Positions 35,912-44,327 of a DNA stretch of 64,000 nucleotides are shown here, piece after piece. The stretch spans positions 558,001 to 622,000 of the forward strand of contig CBDFGS010000013.1 of NCBI GenBank assembly GCA_965247255.1. The letters are read 5' to 3'. The position numbers and the translations under genes were made by a program. Numbering within the stretch: the first letter of the stretch is position 1; the number at the start of each line of letters is the position of its first letter. The notes beneath the pieces were generated by a model. It ran no database searches and had not been told where the DNA came from. It saw only the letters and a program-made list of their open reading frames with translations. Source of the DNA: CBDFGS01 sp965247255 (GTDB lineage: Bacteria > Chloroflexota > Dehalococcoidia > Lucifugimonadales > CAUZJF01).

Positions 35912-36136
35912 GTGCTCGAAAACCTAGCCAAGTTCCAAGGCATGCTGGTCGATAGGCAAGACGTTAGCATAGCGCATAGCATCGAGACGCCTAGCCTAGA
36001 TGCACTTACCGACGCGGAGATTGACGCACTGCTAGATAGCGTTGCAGCCCGACGCAAGGCCCTAGAAGGCGAGGTTGTGATTGAGGGAGACGCGCGTTCC
36101 TTAGAGGGTGAGGAGAGCGAGGATACCGGCGCGTAG
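35912..36136 (+). CDS. Small protein: terminase-small-subunit C-terminal module
   Basis: 74 residues (GTG start): LENLAKFQGMLVDRQDVSIA, HSIETPSLDALTDAEIDALL, DSVAARRKALEGEVVIE. The first part resembles the region after ALELLGRHLGMW in terminase small subunits, the second is the tail found before the repeats at 7260, 11954 and 38881. It starts immediately after a repeat and ends before a type B repeat, so it may be a tail without its N-terminal domain rather than a working gene. Confidence 0.5.
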   Translation: MLENLAKFQGMLVDRQDVSIAHSIETPSLDALTDAEIDALLDSVAARRKALEGEVVIEGDARSLEGEESEDTGA

Positions 36137-36153
36137 GGGGAGCCGCTCAGCCG

Positions 36154-36193
36154 CGAACCGGGCCGGGAGTCCCGACGATGTCAAGTGACTCCG
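36154..36193 (+). repeat. Type B repeat
   Basis: CGCGAACCGGGCCGGGAGTC ... GTGACTCCG. Arms GGAGTC and GACTCC. It precedes the NHL lipoprotein start at 36228 by about 35 bases. Confidence 0.75.
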
Positions 36194-36227
36194 TGGGTCT
36201 CGGCCGCAAGTTGCGGGAGGCATCAGC

Positions 36228-37517
36228 ATGACCCGTAGAATCGCCAGGATACAAAATCCCATGCCTAACGTTTGGCTGCGGCCTACACCTGCAATTCTCG
36301 CCTCCCTGACGGCACTCGCTTTGCTTACGGGGTGTGGTGCTGCCGAAGAGGCTGATGGAGCCGAGCAGGGTCCCGATGAACCCCCGCCGGCGGCGACCAC
36401 ACAGTCTGGGCTCAGGGATATTACCTCCTTTGCTGGGACCGGCTCGCCCAGGTTCACTGGTGACGGAGGCCCGGCTAGCGGGGCTGGTTTTTTCGCTCCG
36501 CAGGGGGTGGCGCTAGATGGTCAGGGGAACCTGTACATCTCGACTGATCATCGGGTTCGCAGGGTCGACGCCGTCAGCGGCGTCATCTCTACCGTAGCTG
36601 GAACGGGGAGAAACCGCTCTGGTGGCGACGGGGGTCCGGCTGTCGATGCAACTTTAGCTGAACCGAAAGGGATAGCTCTGGACAGCGCGGGAAACCTGTT
36701 TATCGCTGGAAAGGGCAGTGGCCTCGTGCGAAAGGTGGATGCCGAGACCGGTATCATCTCAACCGTGGCAGGGGGCGGGGTTGGGAATGAGCTAAAGCAG
36801 ATCATTGGAGATGGAGGCCTGGCCACGGAGGCCTTGATCAAAGCGCCGGACGACGTGGCGTTGGACAGCGAGGGTAGTCTCTACCTGGCTGGCGGCCAGC
36901 GTATACGTAAAGTAGACGCCAGGACCGGTATGATCACCACCATCGCCGGCACGGGGAAGCGGGGAGTACAGGGCGATGGAGGCCCGGCTACCGAGGCGGG
37001 GCTGGCTGAACCAAATAGCGTGGCGGTGCATACCAACGGCGACATTCTAATCGCTGATACGGACAATCACCGAATACGTAAGGTGGACGGCGCCACGGGG
37101 ATCATGTCAACGGTAGCCGGTGTGGGAAGGCACGTCGAACATGAGGGGCTGTTCTACATCGGCCTGAACAGACGGCCGCCGGTGAGAGCGGCGACTGGAG
37201 TAGGGTACTCGGGTGATGGGGGTAGGGCCGATGAAGCCGAGCTCACTATGCCCTCCGGTGTGGCGTTGGGTCCGCAGGGTGACATCTATCTCGCCGATGG
37301 CTTCGTCCTTGTCCGCAAGGTAGATGCCAGTACGGGCATAATAACTACCGTGGCGGCCGGCGAGACCGAGACCAGGACCGAGGGCGGGAAGATCAAGATT
37401 CACACCGGGTCCGTGGGCCAGATAATGTCCATCGCCATCAACCTCGAGGGCGAGATCTTCCTGGCCGACTACAAGAACAACGTCGTGCACAAGGTCTCGC
37501 CGAAGGCAGCTCAGTAG
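36228..37517 (+). CDS. NHL-repeat beta-propeller lipoprotein
   Basis: 429 residues. Basic N-terminus, hydrophobic stretch and lipobox LLTGC (ASLTALALLTGCGAAEE), an acidic/Pro linker, then about six NHL blades (GDGGPASGAGFFAPQGVALD, GNLYISTDHRVRRVD, ADTDNHRIRKVDGATG) to ADYKNNVVHKVSPKAAQ. Full-length paralogue of the gene at 5666 and parent-like relative of the fragments at 19829 and 43906. Surface-anchored; ligand unknown. GGGAGG lies about ten bases before the ATG. Confidence 0.87.
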   Translation: MTRRIARIQNPMPNVWLRPTPAILASLTALALLTGCGAAEEADGAEQGPDEPPPAATTQSGLRDITSFAGTGSPRFTGDGGPASGAGFFAPQGVALDGQGNLYISTDHRVRRVDAVSGVISTVAGTGRNRSGGDGGPAVDATLAEPKGIALDSAGNLFIAGKGSGLVRKVDAETGIISTVAGGGVGNELKQIIGDGGLATEALIKAPDDVALDSEGSLYLAGGQRIRKVDARTGMITTIAGTGKRGVQGDGGPATEAGLAEPNSVAVHTNGDILIADTDNHRIRKVDGATGIMSTVAGVGRHVEHEGLFYIGLNRRPPVRAATGVGYSGDGGRADEAELTMPSGVALGPQGDIYLADGFVLVRKVDASTGIITTVAAGETETRTEGGKIKIHTGSVGQIMSIAINLEGEIFLADYKNNVVHKVSPKAAQ

Positions 37518-37717
37518 AATATTCAGCGCCCCGACGCCGCGAATAGAGAAGCGCTCCGCCGAGGACTTCGCCGCCCCCGCAGAATCCGTGCCTGCAAGTC
37601 GTGCGCAGCTGAAGGCCGGGGAGCCGAGCGTGAGGGCGGTGAAGGCAGCGCGCCTAGTCGGGACGATGCGCTGAAGTGAACCCGGTCTGGAGTCCCGTCG
37701 ATGTTAGGGGACTCCGG
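37518..37717 (+). repeat. Degenerate tail plus type B repeat (core 37678-37717)
   Basis: The tail retains GAGCCGAGCGT and a TGA in GCTGAAGTGAACCCGG. The core has arms GGAGTCCC and GGGACTCC. The gap from 37718 to 37971 holds no gene but contains further GGGACTCC half-sites near 37723 and 37855. Confidence 0.7.
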
Positions 37718-37971
37718 GGGCTAGGAGTCCCATGGGGGATTAGGGACAACGGAGGGCATAGGGATACACATCCCATATTTACCTCACAACAGGCTTATAG
37801 GCCTTAAGACTGACGAGGGGGGGTAACCCGGAGGCGGAGACCCGCGATGTATTTGGGACTCCTGTGGGGCGTAGATAGAGAGATCACCCTCAAGATGGTG
37901 CACTTCTGAGCGATGAGCCTTTAGTGATCGCCGCCGCGAAGTCGCTGGCCCGCTTCCAGGAAGGTTGACAC

Positions 37972-38880
37972 ATGCACGCTACACTACCAACGACAACACT
38001 TGGTCGAACGGGACTCAAAGTCACGCGGCTGGGGTTCGGCTGCGCCCTATGGAAGCCGGACATGCCCCACTGGACGCCGGAGCAAGCCCAAACGGTCTGG
38101 GACGCGGCTCTGGATGCTGGAATCAATTTCTTCGATACCGCCTATGATTATGTCTTCAGCGAAGAGTGGATTGGCTGGGCACTCCACTCCAGATACGACG
38201 AGTTTTACCTGGCCACCAAGTGCGGATGCAACGACGCACAGCCCAGCTCCAACAGCTCTGACCACGAATGGACACGTGACAACCTTTTCCGGAACATGGA
38301 GATTAGCCTGAGACGGCTCAACCGCGACAGCGTGGACATTATTCAGCTTCACAACGCCACGGCCGAGGAGTGCGAGGCGGGCGGCCTGGTCCAGGCGCTG
38401 AGTGACATCCGCGACCAGGGAATGGTCAGATGGATCGGGGCTTCAACGACGCTCCCTGACCTACCCACGCTCCTGAGCTGGGGGGTGTTCGACGTCATGC
38501 AGATTCCCTACTCCGCACTTCAGCGGGAGCACGAGGATTGGATCGCAAAGGCCGCCCAGGACGGCGTCGGCATCATCATCCGCGGTGGTGTCGCCCAGGG
38601 AGAGCACGGCTTGGGCGCAGCCTCATCCGACACCTGGAAGACATTCGACCGGGCGTCCCTTGGCGAGCTACTGGAGGAGGGCGAGAGCCGGTCCGCGTTC
38701 GTCCTGAGGTACACACTTAGCCACCCCAACGCCGACACCATCATCGTAGGCACCACAAGGGCAGCTCACCTGCAAGAGAATATCGATGCCGTGATGAGAG
38801 GGCCGCTCTTAGCCGACGTTTACACGGAGGCCAAGCGCCGACTCGACGCGGCCGGAGAGAGCCCAGCCCCCTTGGATTAG
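37972..38880 (+). CDS. Aldo/keto reductase
   Basis: 302 residues, (beta/alpha)8 barrel NAD(P)H-dependent oxidoreductase. Start TTTLGRTGLKVTRLGFGCA; catalytic Asp-Tyr-Lys-His set in FFDTAYDYVFSE, YLATKCG and IIQLHNA. Late NADPH-binding segment IVGTTRAAHLQENI. GGAAGG precedes ATG. Reduces carbonyls of sugars or aldehydes; substrate unknown, plausible partner of the sugar-linked genes nearby. Confidence 0.9.
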   Translation: MHATLPTTTLGRTGLKVTRLGFGCALWKPDMPHWTPEQAQTVWDAALDAGINFFDTAYDYVFSEEWIGWALHSRYDEFYLATKCGCNDAQPSSNSSDHEWTRDNLFRNMEISLRRLNRDSVDIIQLHNATAEECEAGGLVQALSDIRDQGMVRWIGASTTLPDLPTLLSWGVFDVMQIPYSALQREHEDWIAKAAQDGVGIIIRGGVAQGEHGLGAASSDTWKTFDRASLGELLEEGESRSAFVLRYTLSHPNADTIIVGTTRAAHLQENIDAVMRGPLLADVYTEAKRRLDAAGESPAPLD

Positions 38881-39037
38881 CTTGTTAGCGATGCGGATAT
38901 AGATGCTCTGCTAGACAACGTGGAAGCCAGGCGCAGGGCGTGAGAGGCGAGCATCACTGTAGAAAAGCCGGTGGACCAGGGGAGCGGCTTAGGCGATGAA
39001 CCCGGCTAGGGAACCTGCGCCAGTTTGGGGACTCCCG
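38881..39037 (+). repeat. TerS-tail plus type A repeat (core 38995-39037)
   Basis: Encodes LVSDADIDALLDNVEARRRA, then a stop, then ASITVEKPVDQGSG and GDEPG ending in the repeat. Closely matches 7260-7395 and 11954-12053. Here the repeat faces the 3' end of a minus-strand gene. Confidence 0.82.
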
Positions 39038-39066
39038 TTAGAGAAAGCCGTGGTCAAACCTGCCCT

Positions 39067-39735
39067 TCAGGAATCTGAGAGCTTAACTTGTTTAACATCA
39101 TACTCAGGAGGAGCGCCCTCCTGTGTGTTCGCGACTCCTACCACGGTGGCCAGCCCTTCAAGCTGCGTGCTGAAGGACGCCAGGGTTTTCTTGAGCTGAT
39201 CGTATTCGGCCTGAGCGCTTCTGGTCTGCTGCATGTGAGATTGGAAGAGTCGGTTCAACGCGGACAACTCCCGCTTGCGTTGTTCGAGAAGGGCATTAAG
39301 CTGGTCGATTATCTCCTCCTGTTTGTGGTGATAGGCTCTGTTCTCTAGGGTGAGGGCCCGCCGCGACAACGCGTTCTCAATTCGTATAACGAGCTCCGCC
39401 AGGCCGACGGGTTTGAGCGCGTAGTCGTAGGCGCCCTCGCGCATGGTCCGCACCGCCTGCGTCAGGTCAGTTTCTCCAGACAGCATCAGCACTGCAACGT
39501 CGGGGTGCTGGGCTCTCAGCTCCGGCAGGAAGTCGATTCCTGACTTGCCCGGCATGTTGATGTCCAACAACGTCAGATCGTAGTTGCCCTGGTCAAGCAT
39601 GCTTGCGGCCTGATCAGCGCCGGCGGCCGCATCGCACTCGTAGCCGGCGGTGGACAGGCTCGCCTTTAGAGATCTCTGAATAGGTTCTTCGTCGTCTACA
39701 ACTAAGATTCGTGCGGCAGGTTTGGCATGTTCCAT
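39067..39735 (-). CDS. Response regulator (REC plus coiled coil)
   Basis: 222 residues from ATG 39735; the longer open frame is IS-derived. REC domain: acidic D14-D15, phosphoacceptor D58 (LTLLDINMPG), S86, K108 (ALKPVG). Residues 120-205 form a long coiled coil (QEEIIDQLNALLEQRKRELS) with no DNA-binding domain, so output is through protein contacts. The hybrid kinase at 41667 is on the same strand upstream, separated only by IS1380 copy 2; the two probably formed one operon. Confidence 0.87.
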   Translation of the reverse strand: MEHAKPAARILVVDDEEPIQRSLKASLSTAGYECDAAAGADQAASMLDQGNYDLTLLDINMPGKSGIDFLPELRAQHPDVAVLMLSGETDLTQAVRTMREGAYDYALKPVGLAELVIRIENALSRRALTLENRAYHHKQEEIIDQLNALLEQRKRELSALNRLFQSHMQQTRSAQAEYDQLKKTLASFSTQLEGLATVVGVANTQEGAPPEYDVKQVKLSDS

Positions 39736-39855
39736 CTGTTCACCGTCCTTTGTGGAGCTGACAGAGCCTGGGCCAGCCCTCGCGGCTGGGAGGGCGATGG
39801 GGTGCGGTTGAATCGCCTTTGGATCAATGACCCGGTCTCGGTCATCAACGCTAAG

Positions 39856-41571
39856 CCCGAATCCACCGAAGGAGGGCGTCGGGTTAGCGTCCTGAAGCAG
39901 CAAGAAGGTGCTCCTGTGCTTCTGGGATAATGGTTTTGTAGCAAAAAACAGACCCTGGAAAAGGAGCACCCAATAGATGCTGCCACGCAACCACCCCGAC
40001 CGAATCCAAATCACCTTCGACGACCGCCGCTTGGTGGCCAATGCCGGGCTGCTCCTTCCGGCCACCCTGGCGCGGCACCTCGGCCTGCCCGAACTCGTCC
40101 GGCAGCGCCTCGACCTGGGCGATGCCCCGGGGCGGGCGAACACGAGCGACAAGATGATGACGCTGGTGGCGTCTGCGCTGGCTGGGGGCGACTGCATTGA
40201 CGACGCCGATGTGTTGCGCACCGGGGGGACGGCCAGCACCCTGGGCGGCACGGTGAAGGCGCCATCCACCCTGGGCACCTTCCTGCGCAGCTTCCGGTGG
40301 GGCCACGTCCGTCAACTCGACCGGGTGAGCCGCGAGTTGCTGGCCCGGGCTTGGCAGGCCGGGGCGGGACCCGGCGACGGGCCCCTGACCATTGACCTGG
40401 ACTCCACCATCTGCGAGACCTACGGACTGGCCAAGGAGGGCGCACGCCACCACGGCTATACCGGCAAGCGGGGCTATCACCCGCTGTTGGCCGTCGCCGC
40501 CGGCACAGGCGACGTGCTGATGGCCCGGCTGCGCGAGGGCCGGGCCAACACCGCTCGCGGCGCCGCCCACTTCCTGCGTGAAACGGTGAGCCGGGTTCGC
40601 TACGGCGGGGCCAGCGGGCAGCTCACCATGCGTGCCGACAGCGGCTTCTATACCCACGCCGTGGTCGCCGTCTGCCGCCGGATCAATGTCCGCTACTCCA
40701 TCACCATCCGCCAGCACAAAAGCCTGCACAATCTCATCGAGGCGATACCCGAAGATGCCTGGACGCCGATTCCTTACTGGATGGACGGTGCCGCCGATGT
40801 GGCCGAGATCACCTGCACCCCCTTCCAGGCCGAGGCAGACGCCGCGCCGGTACGGCTCCTCGTCCGGCGGGTGAAGCCGACGCCCGGTTCCCAACTGGCC
40901 CTCTTCGCCAAATACAGTTATCACGGCTTCATCACCGACCGGGACGGGGAGTTGCTCGAACTGGAGGCTGACCATCGCCGCCACGCCGAGATCGAGAATG
41001 CCATACGCGACCTCAAGTACGGCGTCGGGCTGAACCATCTCCCCTCGGGCCGCTTCGCCGCCAACGGCGCCTGGCTGGCCGTCCAGACGATGGCCCACAA
41101 CCTGGCCCGCTGGACGGCGCGGATCGGTCTGGGAGAGCGGATAGCCACCACCAAGACCCTCCGGCGGCGGTTCTTCTCCCTAGCCGGACGGCTCACCCGC
41201 TCGGCACGCCGGTTGACCCTGCATCTTCCGGATCGCTGGCCTTGGGCTGAGAAGTTCAGCCGCGCCTTGGCCCGGCTGCGAGCCATTCCACTCCCGGCCT
41301 GACGGCACCGTCGGCGACCCACCCACCGGACAACCGAAGATCCCCGCAGACTCGCGCCAGCCCGGTCCGAGAGAGTTCCCTGCTGCGTATTCTCTCGCCA
41401 TCCCCCGCATCGCAGCTCCCGCAGACGGCCATAGGGGCCCCTGTGCGGCGATGAAGACCGTCCGCCGACCTCCCTACCCCAAATGGAACCCAGGCTATTT
41501 CCCCTGTAGCTCCCTCACCCCCCCTTCCGCTTTCCTCACGCCGTCCATCGGTGTCCTTCGGTGGATTCGGG
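39856..41571 (+). mobile_element. IS1380-family insertion sequence, copy 2
   Basis: 1716 bp with tips CCCGAATCCACCGAAGGA and its complement. Flanked by CTAAG at 39851-39855 and 41572-41576, a 5-bp direct repeat. Inserted between kinase and regulator genes. Confidence 0.9.
39977..41302 (+). CDS. IS1380-family transposase, copy 2
   Basis: 441 residues, same architecture as copy 1 (LTIDLDSTICETYG, MRADSGFYTH, IENAIRDLKYGVGLNHLPS). Intact frame. Many synonymous and some amino-acid differences from copy 1 point to separate acquisition or long divergence. Confidence 0.93.
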   Translation: MLPRNHPDRIQITFDDRRLVANAGLLLPATLARHLGLPELVRQRLDLGDAPGRANTSDKMMTLVASALAGGDCIDDADVLRTGGTASTLGGTVKAPSTLGTFLRSFRWGHVRQLDRVSRELLARAWQAGAGPGDGPLTIDLDSTICETYGLAKEGARHHGYTGKRGYHPLLAVAAGTGDVLMARLREGRANTARGAAHFLRETVSRVRYGGASGQLTMRADSGFYTHAVVAVCRRINVRYSITIRQHKSLHNLIEAIPEDAWTPIPYWMDGAADVAEITCTPFQAEADAAPVRLLVRRVKPTPGSQLALFAKYSYHGFITDRDGELLELEADHRRHAEIENAIRDLKYGVGLNHLPSGRFAANGAWLAVQTMAHNLARWTARIGLGERIATTKTLRRRFFSLAGRLTRSARRLTLHLPDRWPWAEKFSRALARLRAIPLPA

Positions 41572-41666
41572 CTAAGGTAGGCACCGATTCGCCCATCCCG
41601 TTTGGCCTCCCTTTTTTGACAAGCCCATGTTTAACTGCCGTGGGCCGCGGAAGGGATCGTATGCGT

Positions 41667-43769
41667 TCACTCTTGCGTCGAAACATAACTCAAGGCACGT
41701 CGCAGACCGCTCAACGTGAATGGCTTACTCAGAATGAAGTCGACTCCGGGAGGTCTCTCCTTTGATGTCTCCATCATGTTGCCGAACCCAGTTAGCATGA
41801 TTACCGGAGTGGAAGGAGAGGCCTGCTTGACCGACGAGGCGAGCTCATCTCCGCCCATTTGGGGCATGGCTCGGTCGGTTATGATAATCTCGAAGCTGCC
41901 GGCGTCGAATCTCTCGATGGCTTCCTGGCCGCTCGTCGTCTCCTCCACCGCGTGGCCATCTCGACTCAAATACTCGATCAAGATGCGTCGTATGGCAGCG
42001 TCGTCATCCGCGATGAGAATTCGAAGTCCCTTGGGAGCCTCCTTCATCGGCTCTGCATCGCGATCGAGCCTCTCCTTGGGTTGGCCGAGGGGCAGTCTAA
42101 TAGTCACCGTGGTACCTCGGCCTTCCGCGCTCTCTATCTCCACCGTGCCCTTGTGCCGCTGAACCGTCCCGTAGACCATGGCCAACCCCAATCCGGTACC
42201 GTTTACCCCCTTGGTGGTGAAGAAGGGCTCGAACGCGCGACTTCGGGCCTCTTCGGACATCCCGGTGCCTGTGTCACTAACCTCCACGGCTGTCTGCCCA
42301 TCCGAATGGCTTGTTCGTAGCCTCAGAACTCCGCCTTCCGGCATGGCGTCGGCGGCGTTGAGGATAAGGTTCGTGAAAGCCGTTCGGAGGCCTGCCTCGT
42401 CCCCCTCGACTGGAGGGAGGTCACCAGCGAGATCCGTTGTCACCGAAATGTCTATCCCCTGTCCCAGGGCCATGTCCCTCCAACGCGGTCGAGTAAGCGA
42501 TATAGCATCGCTGATCACCTGGTTCAGATCGACACGAACCATCAGCTCGGCGTCGTCTCGGTGGCGGTAGAACTCACGTAAGCGGCCGACTACTTCCGTG
42601 ATGTCGTTGGCCGCAGTGCTAATCTCCCGTAGATACTTATTCGTCTGCTCCTTGTCATCCAGAGTCTCGGGGAACATCAGCAATAGATCGACGTAGGAGA
42701 CGACGGGCGAAACGGCGTTGTTGATATCGTGTGCTATGCCACTGGCCATCGTGCCAAGCGCGCGTAGGCGTTCTTGTCGAACCATTTGTTCCTGGGTGCT
42801 TTGCAGTTCCACGAGCGTTTCCTCTAAGCGCTGGTTGGTTTCTTCAAACGCGAGCTGCGTTTGCTTTTCCGCTGTCACATCTTGGACTAGGGACGCAACC
42901 GCTATCACATTTCCCTCGGGGTCAATGAGCGGGGTGTTGAACCATTCACATTGGATCGTCTCCCCGTCCTTCCGCACATTTTCGTTTGTGCTGCGAGCGC
43001 CTCCGCGTTGTTGCAGGAGCTCCTTCCAAACCGTGTCCACCTGAGCTTTGAAACTTTCGGGCACGATAAAGCTGGCATGGCTGCTCATCGCTTCGCTTGC
43101 TCCGTAGCCAAAGATTCTCGCTGCCGCAGCGTTCCAGGCAGCTACCTCGAAGTCCAGATTCCATTCTATGACCCCAAGTGGCGTTTGCTCCACGTGAAGC
43201 CGCTCGCGCTCGCGGGCCCGGATAAGCTGTTCATCTGACTTCTCGCGCTCAGCGATTTCCTGCCGAAGGAGCAGGTTGGCGTCGGAAAGCTCGGCGGTCC
43301 GTTTCTTTATCTGTTCATCTAATGCGTTGAGAAGATCGTGTAGCGTTTCCTCGGCCTTCTTGCGCTCGGCGACCTCTCTTGTCGCCAGTGTCCTCAGATC
43401 CCGTAGCCAACCTGTAATACCGCCGACGAGCAGCAGGGCGCCGGATCCCAGCAGACCTCCACTTTGAACCCATTCCTGCAAACCTATATCCAAGATCGCG
43501 AAGACAAGGAGCACGTTGATAACTACGGCCGATCCGCCGAAAACCAAACCGCCCCGCAAGCCGAGGAGCCACCCCCCTAGCATTACCGGTAAGGTAGCAA
43601 GTATCCCTAGCTGTGATCCAATAGACGGGGAGAGCACCACGAACGCCACCGCGTACGCCGCCATAGCGCCTGTTGCGAGTGACGATGCTCCAAGGCCTCG
43701 TGAGCGATGGGATGAACCCCCAGTCACTCTGTCATCTCTACCGAGCCTTAGCAGAGATAGCAGTTTCAT
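41667..43769 (-). CDS. Hybrid sensor histidine kinase (TM, PAS, HisKA, HATPase, REC)
   Basis: 700 residues from ATG 43769, which has GGAG upstream; the frame opens 25 codons earlier. Several membrane segments at about residues 30-120 (MASE-like integral sensor), coiled coil 130-190, PAS domain about 190-305 (TPLGVIEWNLDFEVAAWNAA), phosphoacceptor H347 (ASGIAHDINNAVSP), N-box NLILNAADAMPEG, G-boxes VSDTGTGMS and GVNGTGLGLAMVYG, and a C-terminal receiver with D632. Autophosphorylates on an unknown cue and relays to its own receiver and probably to the regulator at 39067. Confidence 0.92.
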   Translation of the reverse strand: MKLLSLLRLGRDDRVTGGSSHRSRGLGASSLATGAMAAYAVAFVVLSPSIGSQLGILATLPVMLGGWLLGLRGGLVFGGSAVVINVLLVFAILDIGLQEWVQSGGLLGSGALLLVGGITGWLRDLRTLATREVAERKKAEETLHDLLNALDEQIKKRTAELSDANLLLRQEIAEREKSDEQLIRARERERLHVEQTPLGVIEWNLDFEVAAWNAAAARIFGYGASEAMSSHASFIVPESFKAQVDTVWKELLQQRGGARSTNENVRKDGETIQCEWFNTPLIDPEGNVIAVASLVQDVTAEKQTQLAFEETNQRLEETLVELQSTQEQMVRQERLRALGTMASGIAHDINNAVSPVVSYVDLLLMFPETLDDKEQTNKYLREISTAANDITEVVGRLREFYRHRDDAELMVRVDLNQVISDAISLTRPRWRDMALGQGIDISVTTDLAGDLPPVEGDEAGLRTAFTNLILNAADAMPEGGVLRLRTSHSDGQTAVEVSDTGTGMSEEARSRAFEPFFTTKGVNGTGLGLAMVYGTVQRHKGTVEIESAEGRGTTVTIRLPLGQPKERLDRDAEPMKEAPKGLRILIADDDAAIRRILIEYLSRDGHAVEETTSGQEAIERFDAGSFEIIITDRAMPQMGGDELASSVKQASPSTPVIMLTGFGNMMETSKERPPGVDFILSKPFTLSGLRRALSYVSTQE

Positions 43770-43905
43770 CTTGGGTACTCCAACAAGACAGTCTATCGTC
43801 GGCCTCGGCAGCGAACGGAAACCCTGGTCATTGTAGCAGCCCACCGGTGGTTTCTAATCGGTCCCATCGACCCTAGTCAGGTCGGGTCCAGTGAGAGCTC
43901 TTCCA

Positions 43906-43960
43906 GGCCGATTTCAGGAACAACGTCGTGGACAAGATCTCTGCGACCATCGAATCGCCG
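43906..43960 (+). pseudogene. Tiny remnant of an NHL lipoprotein C-terminus
   Basis: ADFRNNVVDKISATIES is read on the plus strand, close to ADYKNNVVHKVSPKAAQ of the gene at 36228. Nothing else of the gene remains. The rest of 43770-44093 has no supportable feature. Confidence 0.45.
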
Positions 43961-44093
43961 GCGCATGGTGCAGTATGAATATGAGCGAAGGGAAACTACC
44001 CTACCCCCAACGGCTACAGATGGGATTCAAGGGGCTTGTGCAAGTCCGTTCAGTGAGGCATGCCCACTGATGGCGTCGCAATTGCTAGGCTCG

Positions 44094-44327
44094 TCATCCC
44101 TCAGCGACCATCCTACAGGTGGTAACTCTACTATCGGGAGGGTCGAGCGGCCGATCGCCATCGGTAAACTCCATGTAGCGAATCGTGAGTGGGCGATCAG
44201 TCTCATCGGATTCGAACGGTGCTCCTTCCGCCATCTTGTCGAGAAGCTCGGCGACGACTTCTCCGACAGTCTTTCCGGACTTGCGCGACGACTCAAACAT
44301 GTCTATCTGAAAATCGAACGTTTCCAT
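44094..44327 (-). CDS. Small acidic hypothetical protein
   Basis: 77 residues: METFDFQIDMFESSRKSGKT, VGEVVAELLDKMAEGAPFES. Soluble and acidic with one clear amphipathic helix. No strong ribosome site. Family not recognised; composition favours a real gene but it stands alone. Confidence 0.4.
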   Translation of the reverse strand: METFDFQIDMFESSRKSGKTVGEVVAELLDKMAEGAPFESDETDRPLTIRYMEFTDGDRPLDPPDSRVTTCRMVAEG

